Part shown: piece by piece, positions 37,334-46,459 of the stretch
Layout: every line of letters begins with the position of its first letter
How positions within the stretch are numbered: position 1 is the first letter of the stretch
Assembly (NCBI RefSeq): GCF_044336245.1
Contig: NZ_CP172346.1
Coordinates: forward strand, 6,882,001 to 6,946,000
Reading direction: 5' to 3'
From: Schlesneria sphaerica
Lineage (GTDB): Bacteria > Planctomycetota > Planctomycetia > Planctomycetales > Planctomycetaceae
Length of the DNA stretch: 64,000 nt
The notes under the pieces: model-generated
What the model was told of the DNA's origin: nothing
Seen by the model: the letters and a program-made list of their open reading frames with translations, nothing else
Databases searched by the model: none
Made by a program: the position numbers and the translations under genes

Positions 37334-40300
37334 ATGATCACTGCCCAATCCCGTCAAACTTGCGCTTCGGACCAACAGACGATCGTTGTCATTGGCAACG
37401 GAATGGTCGGACTTCGTTTCTGCGAGAAGCTGGTTCAATACGACACAGCTCGGCAATATCGGATCGTGACCTTCTGCGAAGAACCTCGAGCGGCGTATGA
37501 CCGGGTCGGGCTGACATCGTTCTTCGCCCATCGCGATGCAGAAAAGCTAATGCTTGCAAAGCTCGACTGGTACTCGGCGAACGGCGTCGAACTGCATGTG
37601 GGCGATCGTGCCGACCGGATCGATCGCCAGCAACGGACAGTCACATCTCAAAAAGGAGTGGTGATTGAATATGACCGGCTGGTCTTAGCAACGGGTTCCT
37701 ATCCATTCGTTCCAAAAGTTCCCGGCATCGAAAAACGAGGCGTCTTTGTTTACCGCACGATTGAAGACCTGGAACGGATGATTTCCCACGCCTCCACGTC
37801 GCGACGATGTGCGGTGATCGGTGGTGGTCTACTGGGGCTGGAGGCGGCCAAGGCAGTTTACGATCTGGGGCTGGAAGCGCACGTGATCCAGAACACCGGC
37901 CGCCTGATGCACCGCCAGATCGATGATGCAGGATCCCGGGTCCTGGTCAATCAGATCGCTGCGCTGGGAGTCCACATACATCTGAACTGCACGACGAAGG
38001 CCGTTCACGGTCAAACCCAGGTGGAAGGGATCGAGTTCGACAACGGCACTCGACTGGCTGTCGACATGATTGTTGTATCTGCGGGAATCCGCCCTCGAGA
38101 CGAACTCGCCGTTCAGGCTCATCTGGAACTCGGCCCGCAGGGGGGAGTCAAAATTGATGACCACCTGAGAACCTCTGATCCCCACATTTATGCCATTGGC
38201 GAATGTGCGTATCACAACGGGATGATCTACGGATTGGTGGCACCGGGGTATGAGATGGCGGATGCGCTGGCCTCCACTCTGACAGGGGGGGACAAGCGAT
38301 TCGAAAAAGCGGATGTCTCAACCAAACTCAAGCTGATGGGTGTCGAAGTTGCGAGCTTCGGTGACTATGAGGCCACTATAGAGACCGCGACACCTTTGCA
38401 ATTTGAAGACCCGTTTGGTGGCAAGTACAAAAAGTTGCTGTTCTCGCGCGACGGCAAATATCTGCTGGGGGGGATTCTCGTGGGGGATGCGTCTCAGTAC
38501 GGGATGCTCTCGATGCTGGCGAAAACACGTACTGTTCTCCCCTGCCCTCCTCATGAATTGATCGTGGGGAGTTCGACCTCGGCTTCGGCGGTGGGTGGAA
38601 TCGACGGCATGCCCGATTCGGCCCCGATCTGCTCTTGTAACAACGTCTCCAAAGGGGCGATTTGTGCGGCGATTACGGAACACAATCTTGAGTCCCCTGC
38701 GGCCGTGAAGGCGTGCACAAAGGCGGGGGCCAGTTGCGGCGGCTGTTTTGCACAAGTGACGGACCTGTTCAAGGCTCACATGAAGCGGCTCGGAAAGAAC
38801 GTGTCGAACCATTTGTGCGAACACTTTGCGTATTCACGAACCGAGTTATTTGCGCTGATCAAACTCAAGCAGTTAAAAACGTTTCCAGAGATTCTCAAGC
38901 AATACGGAACGGGCACAGGTTGCGAACTTTGCAAGCCAACGATTGCTTCCATTCTGGCATCGCTCTGGAATGACAATATCCTCGACCCACGGCACGAAGC
39001 CTTACAGGATACCAATGATCGATTTCTGGCCAACATGCAGCGAGGCGGGTTGTATTCGGTTGTGCCACGTGTCCCCGGAGGTGAGATCACTCCTGAAAAG
39101 CTGATTGTGCTGGGTGAGGTTGCTCAGGAGTACAATCTCTATACGAAGATTACGGGTGGACAACGGATTGACCTGTTCGGCGCACAGGTTCAGGACTTGC
39201 CCGACATCTGGGAAAAGCTGGTCGATGCCGGATTCGAAAGCGGACACGCCTACGGCAAATCGCTGAGAACCGTCAAAAGCTGCGTCGGGACGACGTGGTG
39301 TCGGTACGGTTTGCAGGATTCCGTCGGTTTCGCGATTGAGGTTGAGAACCGCTACAAGGGGATTCGTTCACCTCACAAGATCAAAATGGCCGTTTCCGGG
39401 TGTACCCGGGAATGTGCCGAGGCACAGTCGAAGGACGTTGGTCTGATCGCGGTGGAAGGGGGCTATAACCTCTACGTCTGTGGGAACGGTGGAACAAAAC
39501 CACGCCATGCCGAACTTCTGGCAGCGGGGATCGATGAACAGACCGCGATTCGGTATATCGATCGATTTCTGATGTACTACATCGCGACGGCCGACAAGCT
39601 TACGCGAACATCGGTCTGGTGCGACAAGCTTGAAGGGGGGATCGATCACATCCGCGCGGTTGTGATCGACGACTCGCTGGGACTGGCCTCAGAACTGGAG
39701 TCCATGCTTCAGCATCTGGTTGATACGTATCAGTGCGAGTGGAAGTCGGTCGTGGATGACCCCGAAAAGCGCAAGCGATTCCGGCAATTCGTCAATACCG
39801 AAGAGACGGAGCCCTGCATCGAGTTCGTGACGGAACGGGGCCAGACCCGTCCGGCCGACTGGCCGAACGAAATTGTCTCTCTGGAACAGTTCCAGTCAGA
39901 TGTCGACCGGCAATTCGGTCGGGTGACTGACGCGGAGACTCGCTGGGTCAAAGTGGGGGCGGTCGATGACTTTCCCATGGATGGAGGTGCGACAGTCAAA
40001 TACGGCAAAACGCAGATCGCGGTTTTCAACTACTCCAGCCGAGGGGAATGGTACGCCACTCAAAACATGTGCCCGCACAAGAAAGCGTTCGTCCTGTCGC
40101 GCGGATTGATTGGTGATGCGAACGGGACCCCGAGAGTGGCTTGTCCACTTCACAAGAAAACCTTCTCGCTGAAAACCGGCGAATCCCTGTCGGATGCGGA
40201 GTACAAAATCAAAACGTTTCCGATCAAAGTCGAAGGGGGAAATGTCTACCTGGATCTTCCTCGCGTCGAAATCCTTGATGACGTGTATGCCACCGAGATT

Positions 40301-40357
40301 GGTTGCAGCCTGGCAACGAGCTGTGCAGAACACCGTGAATCGGTGACTGCATCATGA
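37334..40357 (+). CDS. nirB: Assimilatory NAD(P)H nitrite reductase, NirB-NirD fusion
   Basis: This 1007-residue protein joins the usual large and small subunits. Residues 1-320 form the FAD/NAD(P)H oxidoreductase (GNGMVGLRFCEKL; second nucleotide loop GGGLLGLEAAKAV). Two BFD-like Cys clusters follow (about 432-470, CSCNNVSKGAICAA ... CGGC; and about 500-540). The sulfite/nitrite reductase core binds siroheme and a 4Fe-4S cluster (about 650-695, CVGTTWCRYG and GCTRECAEAQSKDVG). The last 120 residues are NirD-like with complete Rieske ligands (CPHKK and CPLHKK), unlike enterobacterial NirD, which lacks them. It reduces nitrite to ammonium in the cytoplasm. The order resembles fungal nitrite reductases. 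Its stop overlaps the next gene by four bases. Confidence 0.95.
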   Translation: MITAQSRQTCASDQQTIVVIGNGMVGLRFCEKLVQYDTARQYRIVTFCEEPRAAYDRVGLTSFFAHRDAEKLMLAKLDWYSANGVELHVGDRADRIDRQQRTVTSQKGVVIEYDRLVLATGSYPFVPKVPGIEKRGVFVYRTIEDLERMISHASTSRRCAVIGGGLLGLEAAKAVYDLGLEAHVIQNTGRLMHRQIDDAGSRVLVNQIAALGVHIHLNCTTKAVHGQTQVEGIEFDNGTRLAVDMIVVSAGIRPRDELAVQAHLELGPQGGVKIDDHLRTSDPHIYAIGECAYHNGMIYGLVAPGYEMADALASTLTGGDKRFEKADVSTKLKLMGVEVASFGDYEATIETATPLQFEDPFGGKYKKLLFSRDGKYLLGGILVGDASQYGMLSMLAKTRTVLPCPPHELIVGSSTSASAVGGIDGMPDSAPICSCNNVSKGAICAAITEHNLESPAAVKACTKAGASCGGCFAQVTDLFKAHMKRLGKNVSNHLCEHFAYSRTELFALIKLKQLKTFPEILKQYGTGTGCELCKPTIASILASLWNDNILDPRHEALQDTNDRFLANMQRGGLYSVVPRVPGGEITPEKLIVLGEVAQEYNLYTKITGGQRIDLFGAQVQDLPDIWEKLVDAGFESGHAYGKSLRTVKSCVGTTWCRYGLQDSVGFAIEVENRYKGIRSPHKIKMAVSGCTRECAEAQSKDVGLIAVEGGYNLYVCGNGGTKPRHAELLAAGIDEQTAIRYIDRFLMYYIATADKLTRTSVWCDKLEGGIDHIRAVVIDDSLGLASELESMLQHLVDTYQCEWKSVVDDPEKRKRFRQFVNTEETEPCIEFVTERGQTRPADWPNEIVSLEQFQSDVDRQFGRVTDAETRWVKVGAVDDFPMDGGATVKYGKTQIAVFNYSSRGEWYATQNMCPHKKAFVLSRGLIGDANGTPRVACPLHKKTFSLKTGESLSDAEYKIKTFPIKVEGGNVYLDLPRVEILDDVYATEIGCSLATSCAEHRESVTAS

Positions 40358-42120
40358 CGACACTCCAAACCCGTCCCCTGACACTGCAGGATTTTCATCA
40401 TGATCTTTCTCCGGTTCCGCCCGAGCGTCCTGATGGCATTTCGTTGATCGCCCATCTCCTTCAGCAGCAGCAGGAATTAAGCGCTGTTGAGATCTTTTCT
40501 CGCGAACACCAGACTGACAACAGACCCGCCCAGGCCAGGTACTATGAGAAGCTTCTCCCGGCGACACCTCCCGCAGCAGGGCAGCAGTATGCGTTTGAGG
40601 TGGACCTCGACCGCTGTTCGGGTTGCAAAGCCTGCGTCACGGCCTGCCACTCGTTAAATGGACTGGATCAGAATGAAACGTGGCGTGATGTGGGACTGCT
40701 TGTCGGCGGGACCGAATTCAATCCTGTCATGCAGCATGTGACAGCGGCGTGCCATCATTGTGTCGAGCCCGCATGCATGAGTGCCTGCCCTGTGGATGCT
40801 TACGAAAAAAATGCCGAGACGGGCATTGTCAAGCACCTGGACGATCAATGCTTCGGCTGCCAGTACTGCACACTTGCCTGCCCCTACAACGTTCCCAAAT
40901 ATCATCAAGAGAAAGGGATCGTGCGCAAGTGCGACATGTGCTCGAATCGGTTGTCGAAGGGGGAGGCCCCAGCCTGCGTGCAGGCATGTCCTCACGAAGC
41001 GATCGCCATTCGGGTTGTGAGCATTCAGCGAGTGATCGAAGATTCCGAGGCGAACAACTTTCTGCCCGCGGCTCCCGATCCCAGTCTGACACTGCCGACG
41101 ACGACCTATAAGACCTCACGTCAGTTTCCGCGGAATATGCTGCCTGCTGACTATTATTCAATCAGCCCTGCCCACCCCCATTGGCCGTTGATCCTGATGC
41201 TGGTTTTGACCCAATTGTCGGTCGGGGCGTTCACGATTGGGTTTATTCTCGATACGACGGTCGGGGCGGATCTGGCGGCGTTCTTTCGTCCACTGCATGC
41301 GACGAGTGCATTGATTCTTGGCCTGCTCGCCCTCGCCGCAAGCACCTGCCATCTGGGGCGTCCTCTTTACGCCTTTCGCGGAATTCTGGGCTGGCGACAC
41401 TCATGGCTGAGTCGCGAAATTGTGTTGTTCGGACTGTTCGCGTGCCTGGCAGTTCTCTATGCGGTGGCATGCTGGATTGACAGTCAGCCCTCGTCGACTG
41501 CATTGCCGATGGCGCGTTTTGTCCGCCCCTACCTGCCGATTCTCGGGGGACTGGTCTCATCGGTCGGGCTCAGCGGGGTCTTTTGTTCGGTCATGATTTA
41601 TGTTTTCACCCAACGAGACCTGTGGAATCTCGAACAGACACTCATTCGGTTTACACTGACGACTGCGCTGCTGGGGACGACGACGACGTTGCTTTCGTGC
41701 CTGCTGATGCAATGGTTCGTCGATGTCAACATCGCAACAGGGATGCTGCTTGGAATCGGTCGTTCACTGGTTCCCCTGGTCATCGCGTTCAATCTGGCAA
41801 AGCTGCTGTTTGACCTCGCGTTGTTGAGACATCGATTAAGTTCGCGGATGACGTCGCTGAAGCGTTCGGCCCTGCTTGTCTGCGGACCACTGCTCCCCGT
41901 GGCATGGGCGCGACTCTGCCTGGGGTTGCTGGGAGGACTTGCTCTGCCAGTGGTGTTGTTGCATCTGCTGAAGAAGGATGGATCAGTCCTTGCGGAACCG
42001 CTGATTGCCAGCACGATATGTCTCATCTGGTTCGGCTGTCTCGGTGCGGAATTGTTCGAACGCTACCTGTTCTTTGCCGCGGTCTCGAGCCCCCGCATGC
42101 CGGGTGGAGTACGCTCATGA
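40354..42120 (+). CDS. Fused 4Fe-4S (DmsB-like) and membrane-anchor (DmsC-like) subunit for the molybdoenzyme
   Basis: The 588-residue protein starts with an 80-residue leader. It then has a ferredoxin-type electron-transfer unit with four Cys groups (about 88-215: CSGCKACVTACH, CHHCVEPACMSACP, CFGCQYCTLACP, CDMCSNRL ... CVQACPHEA), as in DmsB and NrfC. From about residue 270 it continues as a DmsC-type anchor of roughly eight membrane helices, for example WPLILMLVLTQLSVGAFTIG. DmsB and DmsC are normally separate proteins. Overlapping ATGA junctions on both sides tie it to the nitrite and nitrate reductases, so it probably feeds electrons from the quinol pool to the nitrate reductase encoded next. 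No twin-arginine motif was seen, implying a cytoplasmic active site. Confidence 0.9.
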   Translation: MTTLQTRPLTLQDFHHDLSPVPPERPDGISLIAHLLQQQQELSAVEIFSREHQTDNRPAQARYYEKLLPATPPAAGQQYAFEVDLDRCSGCKACVTACHSLNGLDQNETWRDVGLLVGGTEFNPVMQHVTAACHHCVEPACMSACPVDAYEKNAETGIVKHLDDQCFGCQYCTLACPYNVPKYHQEKGIVRKCDMCSNRLSKGEAPACVQACPHEAIAIRVVSIQRVIEDSEANNFLPAAPDPSLTLPTTTYKTSRQFPRNMLPADYYSISPAHPHWPLILMLVLTQLSVGAFTIGFILDTTVGADLAAFFRPLHATSALILGLLALAASTCHLGRPLYAFRGILGWRHSWLSREIVLFGLFACLAVLYAVACWIDSQPSSTALPMARFVRPYLPILGGLVSSVGLSGVFCSVMIYVFTQRDLWNLEQTLIRFTLTTALLGTTTTLLSCLLMQWFVDVNIATGMLLGIGRSLVPLVIAFNLAKLLFDLALLRHRLSSRMTSLKRSALLVCGPLLPVAWARLCLGLLGGLALPVVLLHLLKKDGSVLAEPLIASTICLIWFGCLGAELFERYLFFAAVSSPRMPGGVRS

Positions 42121-44333
42121 GTAAGCTGATTGACAGTCTTCGACAAGTTCCTCCGTTGTCGCTCATTCATCAGCGCGAAGGGGCATTAACCCGAGAACTG
42201 GTGCAGGAACCTGGCGGATTCGGTCTCGGGCAACTTCCTTCGCGTCATCTGCCCGAAGCTGTCACGAAGATGGTCTGCGGCTATTGCTCAACCGGTTGCA
42301 GTCTGGACATCCATCTTCGCAATGGCGTGGCAGCAAACTTATCTCCATCGACGGACTACCCGGTGAACCTGGGGATGGCCTGCCCCAAAGGTTGGGAAGC
42401 CCTCACGGTCCTTGACGCACCAGATCGAGCGACGACACCCCTCATGCGGAATGCCAGCGGTAAACTGGTCGCTGTGGATTGGAACACGGCGCTGACCGAG
42501 TTTGTATCCCGCATGAAGGGGATTCAGGAGCAACATGGACCTCATTCCATTGCCTTTCTCAGCACAGGACAAATCGCCACGGAAGAGATGGCTTTTCTGG
42601 GGGCGCTGGCGAAATTCGGAATGGGAATGCTTCACGGTGATGGAAACACGCGCCAATGTATGGCGACAGCCGTGGTCGCGTATAAGCAGGCTTTCGGATT
42701 CGATGCCCCCCCCTACACCTACGCGGACTTCGAAGAGTCTGACGTACTCGTCTTTACGGGAGCCAATCCGTGTCTGGCCCATCCCATCATGTGGGAACGC
42801 GTGATGCGAAATCGCCGATCGCCTGAGATCGTCGTGATCGATCCCCGCATGACCGAAACCGCGATGTACGCCACACAGCATCTGGCAATCGCACCAAAAT
42901 CGGATCAGATTCTCTTCTATGGGATTGCGCGAATTCTGATTGAAAACGGCTGGGTCGATCAAGGATTCATTGAGCAATCGACGGAAGGGTATGACCAGTT
43001 TGCAAGGTTTGTTGAACCGTTTGAGGTTTCGCGTGTCGCAGCCGAAACGAGATTACGACCCGATCAGATCGTGCGATTTGCAGAGACGATTCACGACCGG
43101 AACCGAACTTCGTTCTGGTGGACGATGGGGGTGAATCAAAGTCATCAGGGGGTTCGGACGGCTCAAGCGATCATCAACCTGGCGCTGATGACGGGAAACA
43201 TTGGGCGACCGGGGACCGGGGCCAACTCCATCACCGGACAGTGCAATGCAATGGGATCGCGACTGTTCAGCAACACAACCAGCCTGATGGGAGGATACGA
43301 CTTCAAGTGTCCCGACGATCGAGCCAAAGTCGCATCGGTCCTGGGCATTGATCCGAATCGAATTCCAGCGGAAAACAGTTGGGCCTATCCTGAAATTATG
43401 GAAGGTATTCTGCGGGGGAAAATCAAAGGCTTGTGGGTCGTCTGTACGAATCCGGCCCATTCGTGGATCAACCAGAACCAGGCGCGCGATATTCTCGAGC
43501 GACTTGATTTTCTCGTCGTACAGGACATGTACCATTCTACCGAGACGGCGGTCCGGGCTGATTTGTTGCTGCCTGCCGCTGGCTGGGGTGAAAAAGAAGG
43601 GACCTTCATCAACTCTGAGCGAAGACTGGGCGTGATAAAGAAGGTGCACAATGCGCCCGGTCACGCCCTTGCCGATTTTCAGATCTTTCAACTGATTGCG
43701 CACTACTGGGGCTGCGGAGAGATGTTTCGGCGCTGGTCCAGTCCCGCGGCCGTTTTTGAAATCATGAAGGAGCTTTCGCGGGGACAACCGTGCGATATCT
43801 CCCAGATTTCAGACTACGCTTTCCTGGAAGAACGAGGAGGTATCCAGTGGCCTTACGCAGGGAAGGTGCCGGATGCTCGCCAGGAACGTCGGCTGTTTGA
43901 AGATGGTAAATTCTACCATCCCAACGGACGGGCGCGATTCGTCTTTGAAGATCCTCGGCCACTGACAGAACCCCCTTCCGAGAAGTATCCCTTTAATCTT
44001 CTGACCGGACGAGGTTCCGCCTCGCAGTGGCACACGCAGACTCGTACGTCGAAATCCGCTGTCTTGCGGAAGCTTTACCCTGAGCAGCCCTTCGTGGAAT
44101 TGAATCCAGCGGACGCCCGCAAGCTGGGGATCGCCCCGAACACATGGGTGACAGTCGAATCCCAGCGAGGCGAGATACGAGCGATGGCGTTCCTCACACC
44201 CGCCGTTCCCAGCGGAGTCGTGTTTATCCCCATGCATTATGAAGGGACGAATCGGCTCACCGACCCGGTTTTTGATCCCTATTCGAAGCAGCCTTCTTAT
44301 AAGAGTTGCGCTGTTCGCGTCGTGCCCGGCTGA
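42117..44333 (+). CDS. Molybdopterin oxidoreductase, probable assimilatory nitrate reductase catalytic subunit
   Basis: The 738-residue protein belongs to the NapA/NasA/formate dehydrogenase group. The N-terminal 4Fe-4S motif is CGYCSTGC with the fourth Cys in MACPKGWEAL (about residues 54-90). Molybdopterin contacts are visible in FLSTGQIATEEM, GDGNTRQCMA, TGANPCLAHPIMWERV and NIGRPGTGANSITGQCNAMG, and the C-terminal MopB domain in LLTGRGSASQWHTQTRT and PADARKLGIAP. The absence of a twin-arginine signal, together with the neighbours narK and nirBD, points to cytoplasmic nitrate reduction rather than periplasmic Nap. I chose the ATG at 42117, overlapping the preceding stop, because the longer frame lies inside the anchor gene. 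Formate dehydrogenase activity cannot be excluded by sequence alone. Confidence 0.9.
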   Translation: MSKLIDSLRQVPPLSLIHQREGALTRELVQEPGGFGLGQLPSRHLPEAVTKMVCGYCSTGCSLDIHLRNGVAANLSPSTDYPVNLGMACPKGWEALTVLDAPDRATTPLMRNASGKLVAVDWNTALTEFVSRMKGIQEQHGPHSIAFLSTGQIATEEMAFLGALAKFGMGMLHGDGNTRQCMATAVVAYKQAFGFDAPPYTYADFEESDVLVFTGANPCLAHPIMWERVMRNRRSPEIVVIDPRMTETAMYATQHLAIAPKSDQILFYGIARILIENGWVDQGFIEQSTEGYDQFARFVEPFEVSRVAAETRLRPDQIVRFAETIHDRNRTSFWWTMGVNQSHQGVRTAQAIINLALMTGNIGRPGTGANSITGQCNAMGSRLFSNTTSLMGGYDFKCPDDRAKVASVLGIDPNRIPAENSWAYPEIMEGILRGKIKGLWVVCTNPAHSWINQNQARDILERLDFLVVQDMYHSTETAVRADLLLPAAGWGEKEGTFINSERRLGVIKKVHNAPGHALADFQIFQLIAHYWGCGEMFRRWSSPAAVFEIMKELSRGQPCDISQISDYAFLEERGGIQWPYAGKVPDARQERRLFEDGKFYHPNGRARFVFEDPRPLTEPPSEKYPFNLLTGRGSASQWHTQTRTSKSAVLRKLYPEQPFVELNPADARKLGIAPNTWVTVESQRGEIRAMAFLTPAVPSGVVFIPMHYEGTNRLTDPVFDPYSKQPSYKSCAVRVVPG

Positions 44334-44582
44334 AACCACTCAATCAGGACCACACTGGAGATGCCTGAACGGGGACTTGCGGTTGCGAAATGGTTCTGGC
44401 TGAGCTGTGACCACCTAGGTTCCTGTCATGTGGTCCCCCTTGAAGACCGACTTCGGCCACCATTCAAGAGAGATCACCGATCAGTCTTTGTTTGATTGTC
44501 GCTCAATGGATTTCGGGCAGAGACAGTGTAATCATCTTTTGATGTTCTGGTGATCGAATCATCTAACTCGGAAAAGCTGTCA

Positions 44583-46163
44583 ATGACCAGTTTTCGCTGC
44601 TTCAAAGTCTTCACGATCCTCGCAGTGGGGAGTTTCGTGCTGCTGAATGGAAATTCCGCAAGCGCTTCAGTCGAACTGGGTGACGATGTCGGCGAGATCA
44701 CACTGATGGACGCACGGGGAAAAGAACTCGCCGTCGCCCCCACGAAAGAGCGTACGGCAGCGGCGTTCCTGTTTCTTTCAGGACGCAGCGAAGCGGTGGA
44801 TCAGTCGCTGGAAGCGATCAGCACGCTTTACCGAAAACATCGTCGGCTGGGAGTCGTGTATATCGGCGTCTGCTCCAACAACGCCGAGTCTGCGGAGGAA
44901 CTGGCGGAGTATGCACGCGACCGGGGACTGATCTTTACGATTTATCGTGATCCCACCGGGACGCTGTCGCGGAAGCTCGACATATCCACGATTCCTTCCG
45001 TGGCTCTGGTCGATGGGACGGGGAAACTGGTTCATCGGGGTGGGCTGGAGTCGCGCGCGGGTCAACTGGCGTTTGATGCGGCCGTGGTGAACGGCATCAA
45101 ACCCAAGTTCGAGGGAGCGGTGGTCACACCGTCGCCTCTGGCGCCGAAAGAACAGAAGCAGAAGCTGCACGATAAGTACGGGGCCATCTCGTTTTCTTCG
45201 GAACTTCTGTTTGAACGAATCCCGGGTGCGTCGGTCTATCATTGTTCGACGATCACGGAAGCGGCCAATGGCGATCTGCTCTGCCTCTGGTATGGAGGAA
45301 GTTATGAGTCTGCCGACGACCAGACGTTGTTTCTTTCGCGTCGTCCGGCCGGAGAGCGAACCTGGGGAAAACCACAGGCTCTGATCTCGGGACCAGACCC
45401 CCTGCCCGGAAACGGGGTCATTTTTGTCGACGGGCATGACCGTGTCTGGATCATCTGGTGCCGGATGGAATACACCCGACCGCTAGGGCGTGGCCAGGGG
45501 TGGGATAACTGCCGTCTCATGTCGCGCGTCTCGACCGATCATGGCTTCACCTGGAGCAAGGACAGCGAGTTCCTTGACGCCAAACTGCGGGCCGTCCCCC
45601 GCAATCCACCCGTCCGACTTGCGTCCGGGGATCTGGTGCTGCCACTGGAAGCGAACGTCGATGGTGTGGCCGGTTCCATCTTTCTCATTGGTGCTGATGG
45701 TGGAAAGCAGTGGCGCCGGGGAGGCTTTACAAACGGGGGAAACCAGCCCGCCGTTATCCAGCGCGATGACAAATCGCTGTTCAGCATGATGCGGCACGCT
45801 CCCCGAATCACGCAGATCGAATCGAGCGATGGGGGCGAGACCTGGACGAAAGCAACTCCCTCCGCGTTGCGGTGCCCCGATTCGGGAATCACGATGACCC
45901 GACTCGCGAACGGCCACGTCGTCGCAGTGTTCAACGATTCGGAGCTGGCCCGTACGCCGCTGAGCATTGTCCGGTCGGTCGATGAAGGTCGTACTTGGGA
46001 GACCCCGTTCCATCTGGAGTCGAATCCCGGCGAGTATTCTTATCCTTGTATCATTCAGACACGTGACGGCAAGATTCATGTGACATTTACCTTCAGGCGT
46101 TACTCTATCAAGCACGTCGAACTGAATGAGGATTGGTTGATTCATACGGAACGACCTAACTAA
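44583..46163 (+). CDS. Secreted thioredoxin-fold plus sialidase (BNR) fusion protein
   Basis: The 526-residue protein (from MTSFRCFKVFTILAVG) has a signal peptide, then a redoxin/TlpA-like domain at about 30-150 (LGDDVGEITLMDARGKELAV ... RDPTGTLSRKLDISTIPSVALVDGTGKLVHRG). The active-site CxxC is absent; the place is taken by LSGRSEAVDQSLEA, so it cannot act as a disulfide reductase. Residues about 190-520 form an exo-alpha-sialidase-like propeller with Asp-box style repeats (STDHGFTWSKD, SSDGGETWTKA, SVDEGRTWETP). Planctomycetes carry many sialidase-like secreted proteins; true sialidase activity is not implied. It stands alone after the nitrate operon, 249 bp downstream. The ATG at 44583 fits the signal peptide better than the GTG at 44550. 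Confidence 0.85.
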   Translation: MTSFRCFKVFTILAVGSFVLLNGNSASASVELGDDVGEITLMDARGKELAVAPTKERTAAAFLFLSGRSEAVDQSLEAISTLYRKHRRLGVVYIGVCSNNAESAEELAEYARDRGLIFTIYRDPTGTLSRKLDISTIPSVALVDGTGKLVHRGGLESRAGQLAFDAAVVNGIKPKFEGAVVTPSPLAPKEQKQKLHDKYGAISFSSELLFERIPGASVYHCSTITEAANGDLLCLWYGGSYESADDQTLFLSRRPAGERTWGKPQALISGPDPLPGNGVIFVDGHDRVWIIWCRMEYTRPLGRGQGWDNCRLMSRVSTDHGFTWSKDSEFLDAKLRAVPRNPPVRLASGDLVLPLEANVDGVAGSIFLIGADGGKQWRRGGFTNGGNQPAVIQRDDKSLFSMMRHAPRITQIESSDGGETWTKATPSALRCPDSGITMTRLANGHVVAVFNDSELARTPLSIVRSVDEGRTWETPFHLESNPGEYSYPCIIQTRDGKIHVTFTFRRYSIKHVELNEDWLIHTERPN

Positions 46164-46459
46164 TGGTGAGCGTCGTTCATTGAGCAGCGGATTTTGAACT
46201 GAGAGAACGGGGCAGACACTGTTTCGTACTCCCAGTTGTTATGGGGTTACGAGTGTTACGGGTTATGAAGTCGGTTTCATCATCAGGATGCTCCCACGAA
46301 GCCGTTCAATGACTCGTCTGTGTTGGTCATCTCATTCAGTCCGATCCTGTTCCATTCAATTCCGATGTCGCGATTGAATAACCCGTCTCGCTCTGATGCT
46401 TTCCTGACTTTCTGACGTCACAGGCGAGAACCCTACGATTTTCGACAGGAGAGGGCCGA

